64,000 nt of DNA, from NCBI RefSeq assembly GCF_024723825.1, contig NZ_JANQBQ010000002.1, positions 1 to 64,000 of the forward strand, in the 5' to 3' direction. The stretch is from Romboutsia lituseburensis (GTDB taxonomy: Bacteria > Bacillota > Clostridia > Peptostreptococcales > Peptostreptococcaceae). Below, piece after piece: positions 27,163-35,194 of this stretch. Within the stretch, counting starts at the first letter, position 1, and each line of letters opens with the position of its first letter. The position numbers and the translations under genes are program-made. The notes under the pieces were generated by a model. The model made no database searches, was not told where the DNA came from, and saw nothing but the letters and a program-made list of their open reading frames with translations.

Positions 27163-28035
27163 CTATGCACTTTTTCTTTTTTGTTTATCTAAATATGCAA
27201 CTGCTGATAAAGCTGCTATATTACCTTCACCTGCTGCTTTTATATATTGATATGGTGCTCCAACAATATCTCCTGCTGCAAAGCATCCTTCTATATTCGT
27301 CTTCATAGATCTATCTACATCTACTTGACTTCCATCTAGCTCTAATCCTGGTACTAACTGACCTGGAGAAATACTATCTCTAAGTATGAATATTCCATCT
27401 GTTTCTATTTCTCTATTTTTAAGTATTAATTTACTTACTAAAGTTTCACCTTGTATTTCTAAAGGTATATCATTTACTATTTCAATTGAAGAATCAACTT
27501 CTACTTCTTCCTTATACATAGGCACATAGTATACTTTAGATGCAATTGATGCTATAAAATTAGCCTCTGCTTCTTCATGTTTGTTGTATGCTACTATTGT
27601 TACTACCTTGTCTCTGTATAAAGGAGCATCGCAAGTTGCACAATATCCAACTCCTTTACCTAAGAACTCTTCTTCTCCTTTAAATAGTTTTCCGAAGTTA
27701 ACTCCTGTAGCTAAGATTATAGTTGTTGCCTCATAAGTTTTATCATTAGCCATTAGTGTAAAGTAATCTCCCATTGCATATATATTATTTATTTTTTCTT
27801 CTGTTATATCTATATTCATTTCTTCTAAATGTTTAGCGAACTCATCTCTTATTTCTTTTCCGCTTTTTCCATAGAATCCTAAATAATTGTTTACTTTATG
27901 AGCTTTTACTAACTTATTACTTATTTCTTTAGTTCCGAATACAATAAATTTTTTATTTCTTATACTTGCATTAAGAGCTGCTGATAAACCTGCAGGTCCA
28001 CTACCTATAATTGCTATGTCGTATCTTTCGTTCAT
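27163..28035 (-). CDS. Thioredoxin-reductase-like flavoprotein without NADPH motifs (FFTR-like)
   Basis: 290 residues. FAD-binding GSGPAG at 11-16, redox pair CATC at 132-135 and the C-terminal FAD motif CFAAGDIVGAPYQYIKAAGEG are normal for thioredoxin reductase. The NADPH site is not. Where GxGxxA is expected the protein reads VAYNKHEEAE (148-157), and the HRRxxxR motif is replaced by VPMYKEE. Loss of exactly these motifs defines ferredoxin-dependent flavin thioredoxin reductases of clostridia and related flavin disulfide reductases. So electrons probably come from ferredoxin or another donor, not NADPH (inference). Operon with gpx and trxA. Confidence 0.85.
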   Translation of the reverse strand: MNERYDIAIIGSGPAGLSAALNASIRNKKFIVFGTKEISNKLVKAHKVNNYLGFYGKSGKEIRDEFAKHLEEMNIDITEEKINNIYAMGDYFTLMANDKTYEATTIILATGVNFGKLFKGEEEFLGKGVGYCATCDAPLYRDKVVTIVAYNKHEEAEANFIASIASKVYYVPMYKEEVEVDSSIEIVNDIPLEIQGETLVSKLILKNREIETDGIFILRDSISPGQLVPGLELDGSQVDVDRSMKTNIEGCFAAGDIVGAPYQYIKAAGEGNIAALSAVAYLDKQKRKSA

Positions 28036-28062
28036 GATAATATCTCCTTTTATCTTAAGTCA

Positions 28063-28542
28063 TTATTTATTTAGTATATCTTCTATATCGTTTTTTATTT
28101 TTAAAGGTGATACTGTTGGTGCATATCTCTTTATTACATTTCCTTGATCATCTATTAAAAACTTAGTGAAGTTCCATTTTATTTCTTTACTTAATAATCC
28201 TTTAGATTCATTTTTTAAATATTGGTATAAAGGATGTGCATTTTTTCCATTTACATCTATTTTCTCAAACATATTAAAGCTAACACCATAGTTTAATTGA
28301 CAAAACTCATGTATTTCTTCATTGCTACCAGAATCTTGTTTTGCAAACTGGTTGCAAGGGAATCCTAATATTTCAACCCCTTTATCTTTATACCCTTGAT
28401 ATAGCTCTTCTAACTCTTTAAATTGTGGAGTTAACCCACATTTGCTTGCAGTATTTACTACTACTACTATCTTTCCTTTAAAATCTTCCATACTTACTTC
28501 TTGTCCATTTATTTTTTTTGCTTTAAAGTCATAAAATTTCAT
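28063..28542 (-). CDS. Glutathione-peroxidase-family thiol peroxidase
   Basis: 159 residues, complete GPx fold. Peroxidatic Cys35 in [24 protein letters not shown] with the resolving-cysteine/Gln region, and WNFTKFLID with the catalytic Trp/Asn. Cysteine in place of selenocysteine. Bacterial members of this kind use thioredoxin rather than glutathione, consistent with the two genes downstream. First gene of the redox operon. Its promoter shares an operator-like sequence with the regulator gene. Confidence 0.92.
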   Translation of the reverse strand: MKFYDFKAKKINGQEVSMEDFKGKIVVVVNTASKCGLTPQFKELEELYQGYKDKGVEILGFPCNQFAKQDSGSNEEIHEFCQLNYGVSFNMFEKIDVNGKNAHPLYQYLKNESKGLLSKEIKWNFTKFLIDDQGNVIKRYAPTVSPLKIKNDIEDILNK

Positions 28543-28573
28543 ATTAATATTTCCTCTCTAATTTTGATTTATG

Positions 28574-28598
28574 TAAATTTAATTTAACTCAATTAATT
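28574..28598. promoter_or_regulatory. Operator-like sequence upstream of the gpx operon
   Basis: TAAATTTAATT-T-AACTCAATTAATT, about 32 bp upstream of the gpx start. It matches the sequence in front of the OhrR/MarR gene at 29116. Confidence 0.6.
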
Positions 28599-28662
28599 GT
28601 AATATACTTTAAAGTTAAAACCATTACTGATTTTAACTCTAAAGTATACAGTAACTATATTA

Positions 28663-29094
28663 TTAATCTAATATTTGTAGTAAACTATCTAACTGATTTT
28701 TTAAAGAAAGTAAATTTAAATCATTACCACCACAGATGTGATACATTTTCTCTGGCACATCTAGTACTTCTTCTTTTAATAATTTACCTTTTTCAGTTAG
28801 TTCAACTGTAACTAGTCTGTCATCTTCTTTATTTCTGTATTTTGTCACTAATTCCATAGATTCTAACTTCTTAACAACTGGTGTAAGTGTTCCAGAATCT
28901 AGATGTAACCTCTTACCTAACTCTTTAAAGATTATTTTTTCCTCTTCCCACATTACTAGCATAGCTATATATTGTGTGTATGTTAAGTTATGTCTATCTA
29001 GCAATGGCTTATACAATTTGATTATCTCTCTTGATAAAGCATATAGTGAAAAACATATCTGATTATCTAGTTTTATTTTATCATATTTATCCAT
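28663..29094 (-). CDS. OhrR/MarR-family redox repressor
   Basis: 143 residues. The N-terminal reactive cysteine of the OhrR group is present (C14 in DNQICFSLYALSREIIKLYKPLLD). The winged helix follows (FKELGKRLHLDSGTLTPVVKKLE) with the wing RNKEDDRLVTVELTEKG. OhrR proteins lose DNA affinity when this cysteine is oxidised by organic peroxides. It precedes the gpx-reductase-trxA operon on the same strand with about 120 bp between. Both upstream regions hold the same operator-like sequence, so autoregulation plus control of the operon is likely. Confidence 0.9.
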   Translation of the reverse strand: MDKYDKIKLDNQICFSLYALSREIIKLYKPLLDRHNLTYTQYIAMLVMWEEEKIIFKELGKRLHLDSGTLTPVVKKLESMELVTKYRNKEDDRLVTVELTEKGKLLKEEVLDVPEKMYHICGGNDLNLLSLKNQLDSLLQILD

Positions 29095-29115
29095 ATTAAC
29101 TCCGATTGGCTTGCA

Positions 29116-29140
29116 TAAATTTAATTGAACTAAATCAATT
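29116..29140. promoter_or_regulatory. Operator-like sequence upstream of the OhrR gene
   Basis: TAAATTTAATT-G-AACTAAATCAATT, 22 bp upstream of the start codon. ATAAATT/AATTTAT arms make it an inverted repeat; near-identical to the site at 28574. Confidence 0.62.
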
Positions 29141-29340
29141 TATAAACTTATTATATATCCTAGTATTATCTTTGTCAAATACTTTTATAACTTTTTTTAT
29201 TTAATTATAGCAAATTAAAATAAACGTTAATAAATGTATTTGAGTTAGGTGTAAGATAATTTAATAGATTGTATAATAGAAAAGGGGATATTATTGAAAA
29301 GTTAGTTAAATTATAAATTCTATGATATGGAGGGGGATTT

Positions 29341-29517
29341 ATGGAAATAGCACAAGAGATGACTTCAAATGTAGCTAATACAGGCATTGATATTAACTTA
29401 ATTGTATTAAGCATTATAAATATTTTAAACGTAGCTCTTAATCTTGCTATAAAGGCATTAGCTGTATATACTATGTTTTTATTAATACGTGCTTTAAAGA
29501 AATATTTAAATATGTAA
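29341..29517 (+). CDS. 58-residue membrane peptide
   Basis: ATG 29341 behind GGAGGGGG, with its own strong terminator. A hydrophobic helix from about residue 19 to 50 ends in RALKKYLNM. The compact unit with a strong ribosome site recalls small hydrophobic toxins or holin-like peptides; I see no partner gene. The family is not recognised. Confidence 0.62.
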   Translation: MEIAQEMTSNVANTGIDINLIVLSIINILNVALNLAIKALAVYTMFLLIRALKKYLNM

Positions 29518-29529
29518 TTAATAAATAAA

Positions 29530-29566
29530 AAAACAACGTTATATTTGTAAAATATAACGTTGTTTT
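29530..29566 (+). terminator. Terminator of the 58-residue peptide gene
   Basis: 15-bp perfect stem AAAACAACGTTATAT with a 7-base loop and TTTT tail, 12 bases after the stop. Confidence 0.92.
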
Positions 29567-29571
29567 AATTT

Positions 29572-29598
29572 AAAGTAGTAAAAAAGTAGTTAAGGCGT
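29572..29598 (+). repeat. AAAGTAGTAA repeat copy
   Basis: AAAGTAGTAA then AAAAGTAGTTAAGGCG, matching the two intragenic copies at 20175 and 20286 in the HTH gene over about 26 positions. It follows the terminator and lies in no gene. Confidence 0.55.
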
Positions 29599-29668
29599 AA
29601 CAGATAAATCTATATTCTTTTTAATCTTATATCAAACTTTGTACCTAAACCGACTTTGCTACATATTT

Positions 29669-30361
29669 TTATATTTCCTTTTTATCTTCTTGTTGATCTG
29701 GATTTAATCTATCTTTTAATTGTGTTTCTAGTTCTATAATTTCATTAAAGGTATCTTTTAATTTTTTAATAAATGGGTTATTACGAGTATCATAAACTTG
29801 TTTTAAAACTGCTTCTTTTTCTGCCTTTTTAAAAATATCATTACCATATATCTTTTTAAACGTAGATATTTTCTCATCAATCAGCTCAGACTGTTTACTC
29901 AACTCTTTACCTAAACCTCTAATCTCCTTTAACTCACTATTAGTTTCAGATATTTTCTTGTTTATATCTTGAAGACTAATTTGTTCATCTTCACTAAGTA
30001 ATGTTTCTTCTTTATCCTTAACTTCTTTTGTGTTCTTGATATAACTAATAACTTTAGTATCTTTTACTGAATCATCTATTACATCATTTTCTTTGTCTTT
30101 ACTTTCAATCATACCCTTCATTTCATTAAGCTGAGATAATTTATGTTCTAAAGATTCTTGAAATTGTTTATTGATATTTGAATTGTATGTAGCATCTAAG
30201 TTTTCTCTAGCTAAAATTTTACCTTTGTTAATAGCTTTTAATTCTTTTAATGATTTGTCTATATTTTCATTATGATTAGAAGTATTGATGTGTATTTTTC
30301 TTAAAGAGCTATTATTGTAACTTCCCAATAAGCTACTACTGATTTTATTTGAAATATTCAT
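29669..30361 (-). CDS. Coiled-coil protein, unknown
   Basis: About 231 residues from ATG 30361, behind GGGGGG; upstream in-frame codons lack a ribosome site. Starts MNISNKISSSLLGSYNN, then long charged heptad-like helices (LKELKAINKGK; LEHKLSQLNEMKGMIE; DINKKISETNSELKEIRGLGKEL) to a DKRDNPDQQED-type tail. No membrane segment. The Ser/Asn-rich start and acidic/lysine-rich composition resemble the proteins at 7409 and 7849, without clear sequence identity. Function unknown. Confidence 0.65.
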   Translation of the reverse strand: MNISNKISSSLLGSYNNSSLRKIHINTSNHNENIDKSLKELKAINKGKILARENLDATYNSNINKQFQESLEHKLSQLNEMKGMIESKDKENDVIDDSVKDTKVISYIKNTKEVKDKEETLLSEDEQISLQDINKKISETNSELKEIRGLGKELSKQSELIDEKISTFKKIYGNDIFKKAEKEAVLKQVYDTRNNPFIKKLKDTFNEIIELETQLKDRLNPDQQEDKKEI

Positions 30362-30590
30362 ACCTTTCCCCCCCTTTCTCAAATAAACCTCAATATAAAT
30401 ATACGGTTTATAAAAATGCACCTTTAACTTAAAGGAAACATAGGAATTGACGTGATATTGTTTAAACGATATGATAAGAACTCATATACTTAAACTATAG
30501 TTTCTATTTGATACGTATCAAAAGATACATTTTCAGATAACATCGTTGTGTTGAAGAAAGTATTATAAGTTTTTATTGCGTTTACACAAT

Positions 30591-30625
30591 AAAAAAGAGC
30601 ATTAAATATTTAATGCTTTTTTTTT
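30591..30625. terminator. Terminator between 29669 and 30639 genes
   Basis: Stem centred on GCATTAAAT/ATTTAATGC at 30599-30616 with flanking A and T runs; near-palindromic, bidirectional. Confidence 0.75.
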
Positions 30626-30638
30626 AATATTATTTATT

Positions 30639-31043
30639 TTAATCTGTTATTTTCATATCATCTAATGTTTTGAGTATAGCATCTTTTGAAATATCTAGGT
30701 TTTCTTTCTTATTGTTAAATAACTCTTCTGTTAAAGGACCATATACCTTTATTTCCATAGTGTTCATTATATAATACTGATTTAAATTTGTTTTAGCTAC
30801 TATATATCTATCTTTATCATGTCCGACTTCTATTACATATTCACCATCTTCATAATTATCATACGTTGGTATTAACACCTTTTCATAGCTATATTCGTGA
30901 GAACTAATACATATTTTTTCACTTGAACTTCGGTTTACTGTAAACCCATTTATAAGCTCAATTTCATAATCTCCAGCACCTTCGCACCCAACAATTGCTA
31001 TAGCAGAAAATACAGTGATTAAAATAATTTTAAACTTCTTCAT
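30639..31043 (-). CDS. Lipoprotein, DUF3997-like
   Basis: 134 residues with a lipoprotein signal peptide (lipobox AIVGC, Cys20). A small exterior domain follows with GDYEIELINGFTVNRSS and YIVAKTNLNQYYIM, the arrangement seen in DUF3997 proteins, where the second half describes display of a stored value pattern. Assignment is tentative. Good ribosome site. Function unknown; it may belong with the small gene upstream at 31126. Confidence 0.65.
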   Translation of the reverse strand: MKKFKIILITVFSAIAIVGCEGAGDYEIELINGFTVNRSSSEKICISSHEYSYEKVLIPTYDNYEDGEYVIEVGHDKDRYIVAKTNLNQYYIMNTMEIKVYGPLTEELFNNKKENLDISKDAILKTLDDMKITD

Positions 31044-31125
31044 TTTACTTATCTCCTTATTAAATTATAAGTTATGGCTCAGAATGTAATTTTACCATAT
31101 ATTACAATCTATTTATTAGATAGTA

Positions 31126-31461
31126 TTAATTACCTTGATTTACGTAAGCAACCCACTCCCTGTAGTTTTTACAATCATCATATTTTATAGCATACTCTGC
31201 ATACTTTTTTGCAAGTAGCTCTGAACCAAATGGTGTCTCTATTATAAATAAGTAATAAGATATTAGATAAGATAAATAGGCAACTTCTTTGTAATTCTTT
31301 TTATCTAAATGTAAGTAATAAAGGTTTAATAAATAAAAGTATGCATTATTTATATAAAAATCATCTTCATTAGATATTTCACTTAAAGTATTTTCAGTTA
31401 TCCAGTAAATATCATATATTTCATCTACATAAAATAAATCTATTGCTTTCTTTAAGTTCAT
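31126..31461 (-). CDS. Small acidic helical protein, unknown
   Basis: 111 residues, Tyr- and Asp-rich, predicted mostly helical (YFYLLNLYYLHLDKKNYKEVAYLSYLISYYLF). Size, acidity and isolation are typical of immunity proteins against polymorphic toxins, but no toxin gene is adjacent and I recognise no specific family. Start supported by GAGGTG. Confidence 0.55.
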   Translation of the reverse strand: MNLKKAIDLFYVDEIYDIYWITENTLSEISNEDDFYINNAYFYLLNLYYLHLDKKNYKEVAYLSYLISYYLFIIETPFGSELLAKKYAEYAIKYDDCKNYREWVAYVNQGN

Positions 31462-31520
31462 ATTTTTACACCTCTATTTTATTTAATCCATGCAATCAAT
31501 AAAGCATCTATGTGAAATTT

Positions 31521-31649
31521 TTAAGTATACATCCATTTTAATAAAAATCTTGGTAATTCTGATGGCTTATGTGTGTAACAGAACTCCAATATAGCAAAGA
31601 AAATTACTATCACACAAACTATTAAAATTTTTTTGAAATTAGAATTCAT
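31521..31649 (-). CDS. 42-residue single-pass membrane peptide
   Basis: ATG 31649 behind AAGGGAG. Hydrophobic residues of about 7-22 (KILIVCVIVIFFAILEF), then YTHKPSELPRFLLKWMYT. A short membrane peptide; no family recognised. Confidence 0.5.
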   Translation of the reverse strand: MNSNFKKILIVCVIVIFFAILEFCYTHKPSELPRFLLKWMYT

Positions 31650-31769
31650 TTTAAGTCTCCCTTAATATTTTTCTTTACTCGTGAGTATACCCAATAGATC
31701 TTATAAATGTCAATAGCTTTAAGTTGTCACAATCTAAACTTGAACTTGTTCTTTAACTTCTAAGCAATT

Positions 31770-31816
31770 ATCTTCTTTTGATAATTTATTAGATAAATAA
31801 ATTATCAAAAGAAGAT
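31770..31816. repeat. 21-bp perfect inverted repeat at the MATE breakpoint
   Basis: Arms ATCTTCTTTTGATAATTTAT(T) and complement with a 5-base loop. The right arm encodes the last residues of the MATE fragment, so the duplication probably formed when the gene was cut. Confidence 0.8.
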
Positions 31817-32040
31817 ATACATAAAATAATCTGAATAAAAGTAGACATCGGAGTAGCAAGACCAACATTAAATAATGAAACTGGCTCTAGTTTACTCATT
31901 ATAAATGATACAGGGATTCTAACACAAAATGCACCTATAATTCCTTGGATCATAACGAAGGTAGTTCTACCACAACCATTGAAGTAACCAGCCATACTAA
32001 ACATAATAGCAGTGAATAAGCAATCAATTATTATGATTTT
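31789..32040 (-). pseudogene. MATE efflux pump fragment
   Basis: About 80 residues matching an internal-to-C-terminal part of MATE-family multidrug exporters: MFSMAGYFNGCGRTTFVMIQGIIGAF then RIPVSFIMSKLEP and GLATPMSTFIQIIL. The rest of the roughly 450-residue protein is absent on both sides, and the end is created by the inverted repeat at 31770. Not functional. Confidence 0.8.
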
Positions 32041-32176
32041 ATTATGAAATAACTATTCATATCTAAAATATGCCCACTAAGGCAATATGTATTGATTAAA
32101 TTTTACTCCAATGATAATTTAAAAAATAAGTAATATAACCATCAAGATATAAATTTTTAACAAAATATAAATTTTC

Positions 32177-32203
32177 TGTAACGAAATAAGTTTTTTTCGG
32201 ATA
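32177..32203 (+). promoter_or_regulatory. ECF-type promoter of the sigma/anti-sigma operon
   Basis: TGTAAC, 15-base spacer, CGGATA, located just upstream of the sigma gene. TGTAAC/CG elements are the usual recognition pattern of ECF sigma factors, so the operon is probably autoregulated. Confidence 0.6.
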
Positions 32204-32225
32204 TATGTCTGAAGGAGGTGATGCT

Positions 32226-32702
32226 GTGCATGAAATGGACTGCATATATGAAGAACATGCACAAATGGTTTTTAAATACTTAATGGTTCTTTGTAAAGAA
32301 GAACATCTGGCAGAAGAGCTTACACAAGAGACATTTTATCGTGCAATAAAATCCTCTAATAGATACGATGGTACTTGCAAAGTATCAACCTGGTTATGTC
32401 AAATTGCAAAACATATTTGGTATCAAGAAATCGATAAAAAAAAGAGAAAAGAAACATCTGAATTAAGTGAAGAGATTGTGTCTAATAATATTTGCATAGA
32501 AGAAAAAATTTGTTTAAAAGAGCGCAAAATGGAACTTATAAAACAAGTATATAAATTAGAGCAAATCTCAAAAGAAGTAGTTTTACTTCGTATCACAGGA
32601 GCGTTCTCATTTAGAGAAATTGGAGAACTATTTAATAAAAATGAAAACTGGGCTAGAGTTACCTTTTATAGAGCTAAGCAAAAAATAGGAAAGGGAGTAT
32701 AA
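32226..32702 (+). CDS. ECF-type RNA polymerase sigma factor
   Basis: About 158 residues from GTG 32226, seven bases after AAGGAGGTG. Region 2 contains MVFKYLMVLCKEEHLAEELTQETFYRAI and STWLCQIAKHIWYQE. Region 4 contains EVVLLRITGAFSFREIGELFNKNENWARVTFYRAKQKI. No region 3, as in ECF factors. It is followed 2 bases later by a zinc-finger anti-sigma gene. Likely responds to an envelope signal; target genes other than its own operon are not evident. Confidence 0.92.
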   Translation: MHEMDCIYEEHAQMVFKYLMVLCKEEHLAEELTQETFYRAIKSSNRYDGTCKVSTWLCQIAKHIWYQEIDKKKRKETSELSEEIVSNNICIEEKICLKERKMELIKQVYKLEQISKEVVLLRITGAFSFREIGELFNKNENWARVTFYRAKQKIGKGV

Positions 32703-32704
32703 AA

Positions 32705-33400
32705 ATGAAATGCGAAATAATAAAAGATCTTTTACCAAGCTATATAGATAATCTTACAAGTGATGAAAGTAATAAAGAAATTGAAAATCATATAATAACT
32801 TGTAGTAAATGTAAATCAGAATTAGATAATATGAATCAGGATATAAATATAGAAACGTTAGAAATTAATAAAAAAGATATTAATCCATTAAAAAAATTTG
32901 ATAAAAAATACAGAAATGTATTTAAAAATATCTCTATATGCTCTTTAATCATATATTTAATAGCACTTTATTACACACAATACTCTTTTAATGACGTGTA
33001 TGATACTAGAGCTAGATTAGCAATAGATTTACAGACAATATCTGAAAATCATGATATAAAAAATTCAAATTCATATTCAGCTGAATTGCAAAAATTGTTA
33101 AACCAAAATTATAAAAATGTTCTTTCTTTAGAAATACATGGAACTGATTATAAAAATATCCTATATACATATAAAAATAAATCAAATACAGATACAAATA
33201 CAAATATAATCTCAACAAATATAAGTGCAGATATTTTTAATAAACAGAAAAAAAATATTGGTATGTTTCATGTAGGTATAGACTATAAACCTGTAATTAT
33301 GGGAAATGCTATTTTAAAGTATAGTGCTTTAATTGGATGGATATCTTTAATAACATATATAATACTGTTATTAAAATCTAAATTTGTAAGTAAATTATAA
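32705..33400 (+). CDS. Membrane anti-sigma factor with HC2 zinc finger
   Basis: 231 residues. The N-terminus MKCEIIKDLLPSYIDNLTSDESNKEIENHIITCSKC is the classic anti-sigma zinc-finger (HxxxCxxC). A transmembrane helix near 75-92 leads to an exterior loop with Asn/Thr repeats (NKSNTDTNTN). A second helix (about 205-225) returns to the membrane. It should hold the ECF factor inactive until signal-dependent release. Confidence 0.88.
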   Translation: MKCEIIKDLLPSYIDNLTSDESNKEIENHIITCSKCKSELDNMNQDINIETLEINKKDINPLKKFDKKYRNVFKNISICSLIIYLIALYYTQYSFNDVYDTRARLAIDLQTISENHDIKNSNSYSAELQKLLNQNYKNVLSLEIHGTDYKNILYTYKNKSNTDTNTNIISTNISADIFNKQKKNIGMFHVGIDYKPVIMGNAILKYSALIGWISLITYIILLLKSKFVSKL

Positions 33401-33456
33401 GCAAAGATTTAATTCTAAAAATCTTATTTAAATGTATTAAACATATATTAAGAAAT

Positions 33457-33490
33457 AAAATAATGCCTAGATAAGTCTAGGCATTATTTT
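33457..33490 (+). terminator. Terminator of the ECF operon
   Basis: 15-bp perfect stem AAAATAATGCCTAGA, loop TAAG, and TTTT tail, 57 bases after the anti-sigma stop. Confidence 0.9.
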
Positions 33491-33551
33491 ATATTAATTA
33501 AGGATATCATATAGCCATTCCATATCTTTTATTATGTTCCTATTCTGAGTA

Positions 33552-33757
33552 CCTAGGCATTTTGATTTATCCTTTTTAACTTTTTATTTGAATAACTTCC
33601 AACAATAACTGGTACTTTTTCAACACTTATTATGAAGTTATCTCACTTAGATAAATTTGTATTATTAGGAAATGTTTCTTCTAGCATTACAAATTTAAAA
33701 TCCCCTACTGTGACTCTATTTTCATAGTTCATCCAGTACTTTTTAGGAGTTATCTAA
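33552..33757 (-). pseudogene. Remnant of an unknown gene
   Basis: Minus-strand frame reads ITPKKYWMNYENRVTVGDFKFVMLEE then a stop, then DNFIISVEKVPVIVGSYSNKKLK to another stop. Coherent amino-acid composition broken by stops suggests a decayed C-terminus. Family not recognised. Confidence 0.35.
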
Positions 33758-33861
33758 ATTTCATTATTTTTTAGAAATTGTGTATTAATGTATAATTTTA
33801 TATATGTCATAGATTATAATTAATTAAAGCTATTTATTTACATAGAAAAGGGTGGAGTACA

Positions 33862-34344
33862 TATGAAAAAAATTAGAAATAAATAAAGAATTGCCTATTC
33901 TAGGATATATAATAGGTGATGAAGTTAAAGGATATGATCGTAGACTTGATTTTCAAAAAGATATGAGAAGTGGAATGAACTTTTTAATAGAATCTCTACT
34001 TATGCTGCCTAAGGAAGCGATACAATATTTTAAGAAAAAAGATAAACATAAAAAATACTGATTACATTGAAATTGCATACATATTAAAACAAGAGTATTG
34101 GGGAGATGGGTACGCAACAGAAGGTATAGAGGGTTGTATATCTTACGCATTCTCTACATTTAATGCAGATAAAATTATTGCTCAAGTAATTCCTAAAAAT
34201 AAAAGCTCTATTAAGGTTTTAGAGAGGCTTGGTATGAAATTTATAGATGAATATGTTAGAGATTATGGTGATAAAAAGTCACTTCACTTAATTTATGCAT
34301 TAACAAAAGAACAATATATTAAAAAGCTCTGTACCAAACCTTAA
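33862..34344 (+). pseudogene. GNAT acetyltransferase (RimJ/RimL-type), decayed
   Basis: The second half reads cleanly as YIEIAYILKQEYWGDGYATEGIEGCISYAF, then KIIAQVIPKNKSSIKVLERLGMKFIDEYVRDY and a stop at 34344. This is the acetyl-CoA-binding half of a RimJ/RimL-type N-acetyltransferase. The upstream part is broken by stops and frame changes. A partial frame (GYIIGDEVKGYDRRLDFQKDM) may derive from a different gene joined here. A ribosome site and ATG remain at about 33862. Confidence 0.75.
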
Positions 34345-34353
34345 ATTTATATT

Positions 34354-34569
34354 CTATAACCCTAAATATAAATTTGCCAAAGCAAATAAAAATCCCAAAA
34401 CAATTAAACTTAATTTAATATCTTTTGATTTACTTAACTTAAATCCAATAAAAGATATTATAAAAAGCAAAGTTGATAGTAAAATAGAACTATCTAGCTT
34501 AAAATATACATTTAAAAATATAATTGGGAGTATTATAATCATTAAAATTCTATGATATCTTATACTCAT
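34354..34569 (-). CDS. 71-residue membrane protein
   Basis: Three hydrophobic segments (about 6-19, 28-44, 52-70), mostly Leu/Ile. GGAG spaced 9 from the ATG. No family recognised; ends 10 bases from the convergent GNAT remnant. Confidence 0.5.
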   Translation of the reverse strand: MSIRYHRILMIIILPIIFLNVYFKLDSSILLSTLLFIISFIGFKLSKSKDIKLSLIVLGFLFALANLYLGL

Positions 34570-34678
34570 ATTAATTCACTCCAATCTAACCTAATCTTAG
34601 TTAAGTTTTATGATTCTTTGCCAACTATATGATATTATTTATGTAAATTATTATAACAAATTTTGATGGAGGTTACAT

Positions 34679-34969
34679 ATGAAAAAGGAAAAAGAGTTTT
34701 GGGATGGCTTTAAAATTGGATTAGGTATTCCCAAAAAAGGAACAATTAATTTAACTCTAGATGAAGCATACTATAATATGGATGAACTATCTCAAAAACT
34801 AGTTGAATATTTTACTAATAAAAATCATCGATGTTCATATTTAGGTCTATCAGCAGGAAATTATATCCTATTATTAGATGGACATAAATATAATATAAAA
34901 ATTTCTACTTATGGTGCTGCTTTTTCTTATATTCCTTGTCAACAGATATGCTTAATACCTGAAGATTAA
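34679..34969 (+). CDS. 96-residue hypothetical protein
   Basis: Soluble, with KEKEFWDGFKIGLGIPKKG at the start and two cysteines near the C-terminus (PCQQICLIPED). Strong GGAGG ribosome site. I recognise no family. Its small size and position among immunity-like genes leave an immunity or regulatory role open. Confidence 0.55.
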   Translation: MKKEKEFWDGFKIGLGIPKKGTINLTLDEAYYNMDELSQKLVEYFTNKNHRCSYLGLSAGNYILLLDGHKYNIKISTYGAAFSYIPCQQICLIPED

Positions 34970-35068
34970 TAATTGATATTTTCAATATTAAATAATTAAA
35001 ATAACTGTATCTTATATTTTGTATTTTAAGAATATAGATTCAGTTATTTTTTTGTTTTTGTTATTTTT

Positions 35069-35097
35069 TTGCACATTTTAATGTTTAAAATTATTAT
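35069..35097 (+). promoter_or_regulatory. Sigma-A-type promoter
   Basis: TTGCAC, 17-base spacer, TATTAT, about 10 bp upstream of a short peptide reading frame with GGGGAGG. Confidence 0.55.
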
Positions 35098-35113
35098 ACA
35101 TTATGGGGAGGTG

Positions 35114-35194
35114 ATGATACGGGTGAAAACCCCATCAAATCAGTTAAAAATGGTAATTTTGCAGAATGCGTACGTTACCCAAAATAACCTTTAA
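35114..35194 (+). CDS. Short leader-type peptide upstream of an ABC transporter
   Basis: 26 residues from ATG 35114, or 23 from GTG 35123, behind GGGGAGG. Polar, with VKTPSNQLKMVILQNAYVTQ. It lies between a good promoter and an 18-bp hairpin that stands before the transporter genes, the layout of a regulatory leader. It may instead be a small regulatory RNA. No family recognised. Confidence 0.4.
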   Translation: MIRVKTPSNQLKMVILQNAYVTQNNL

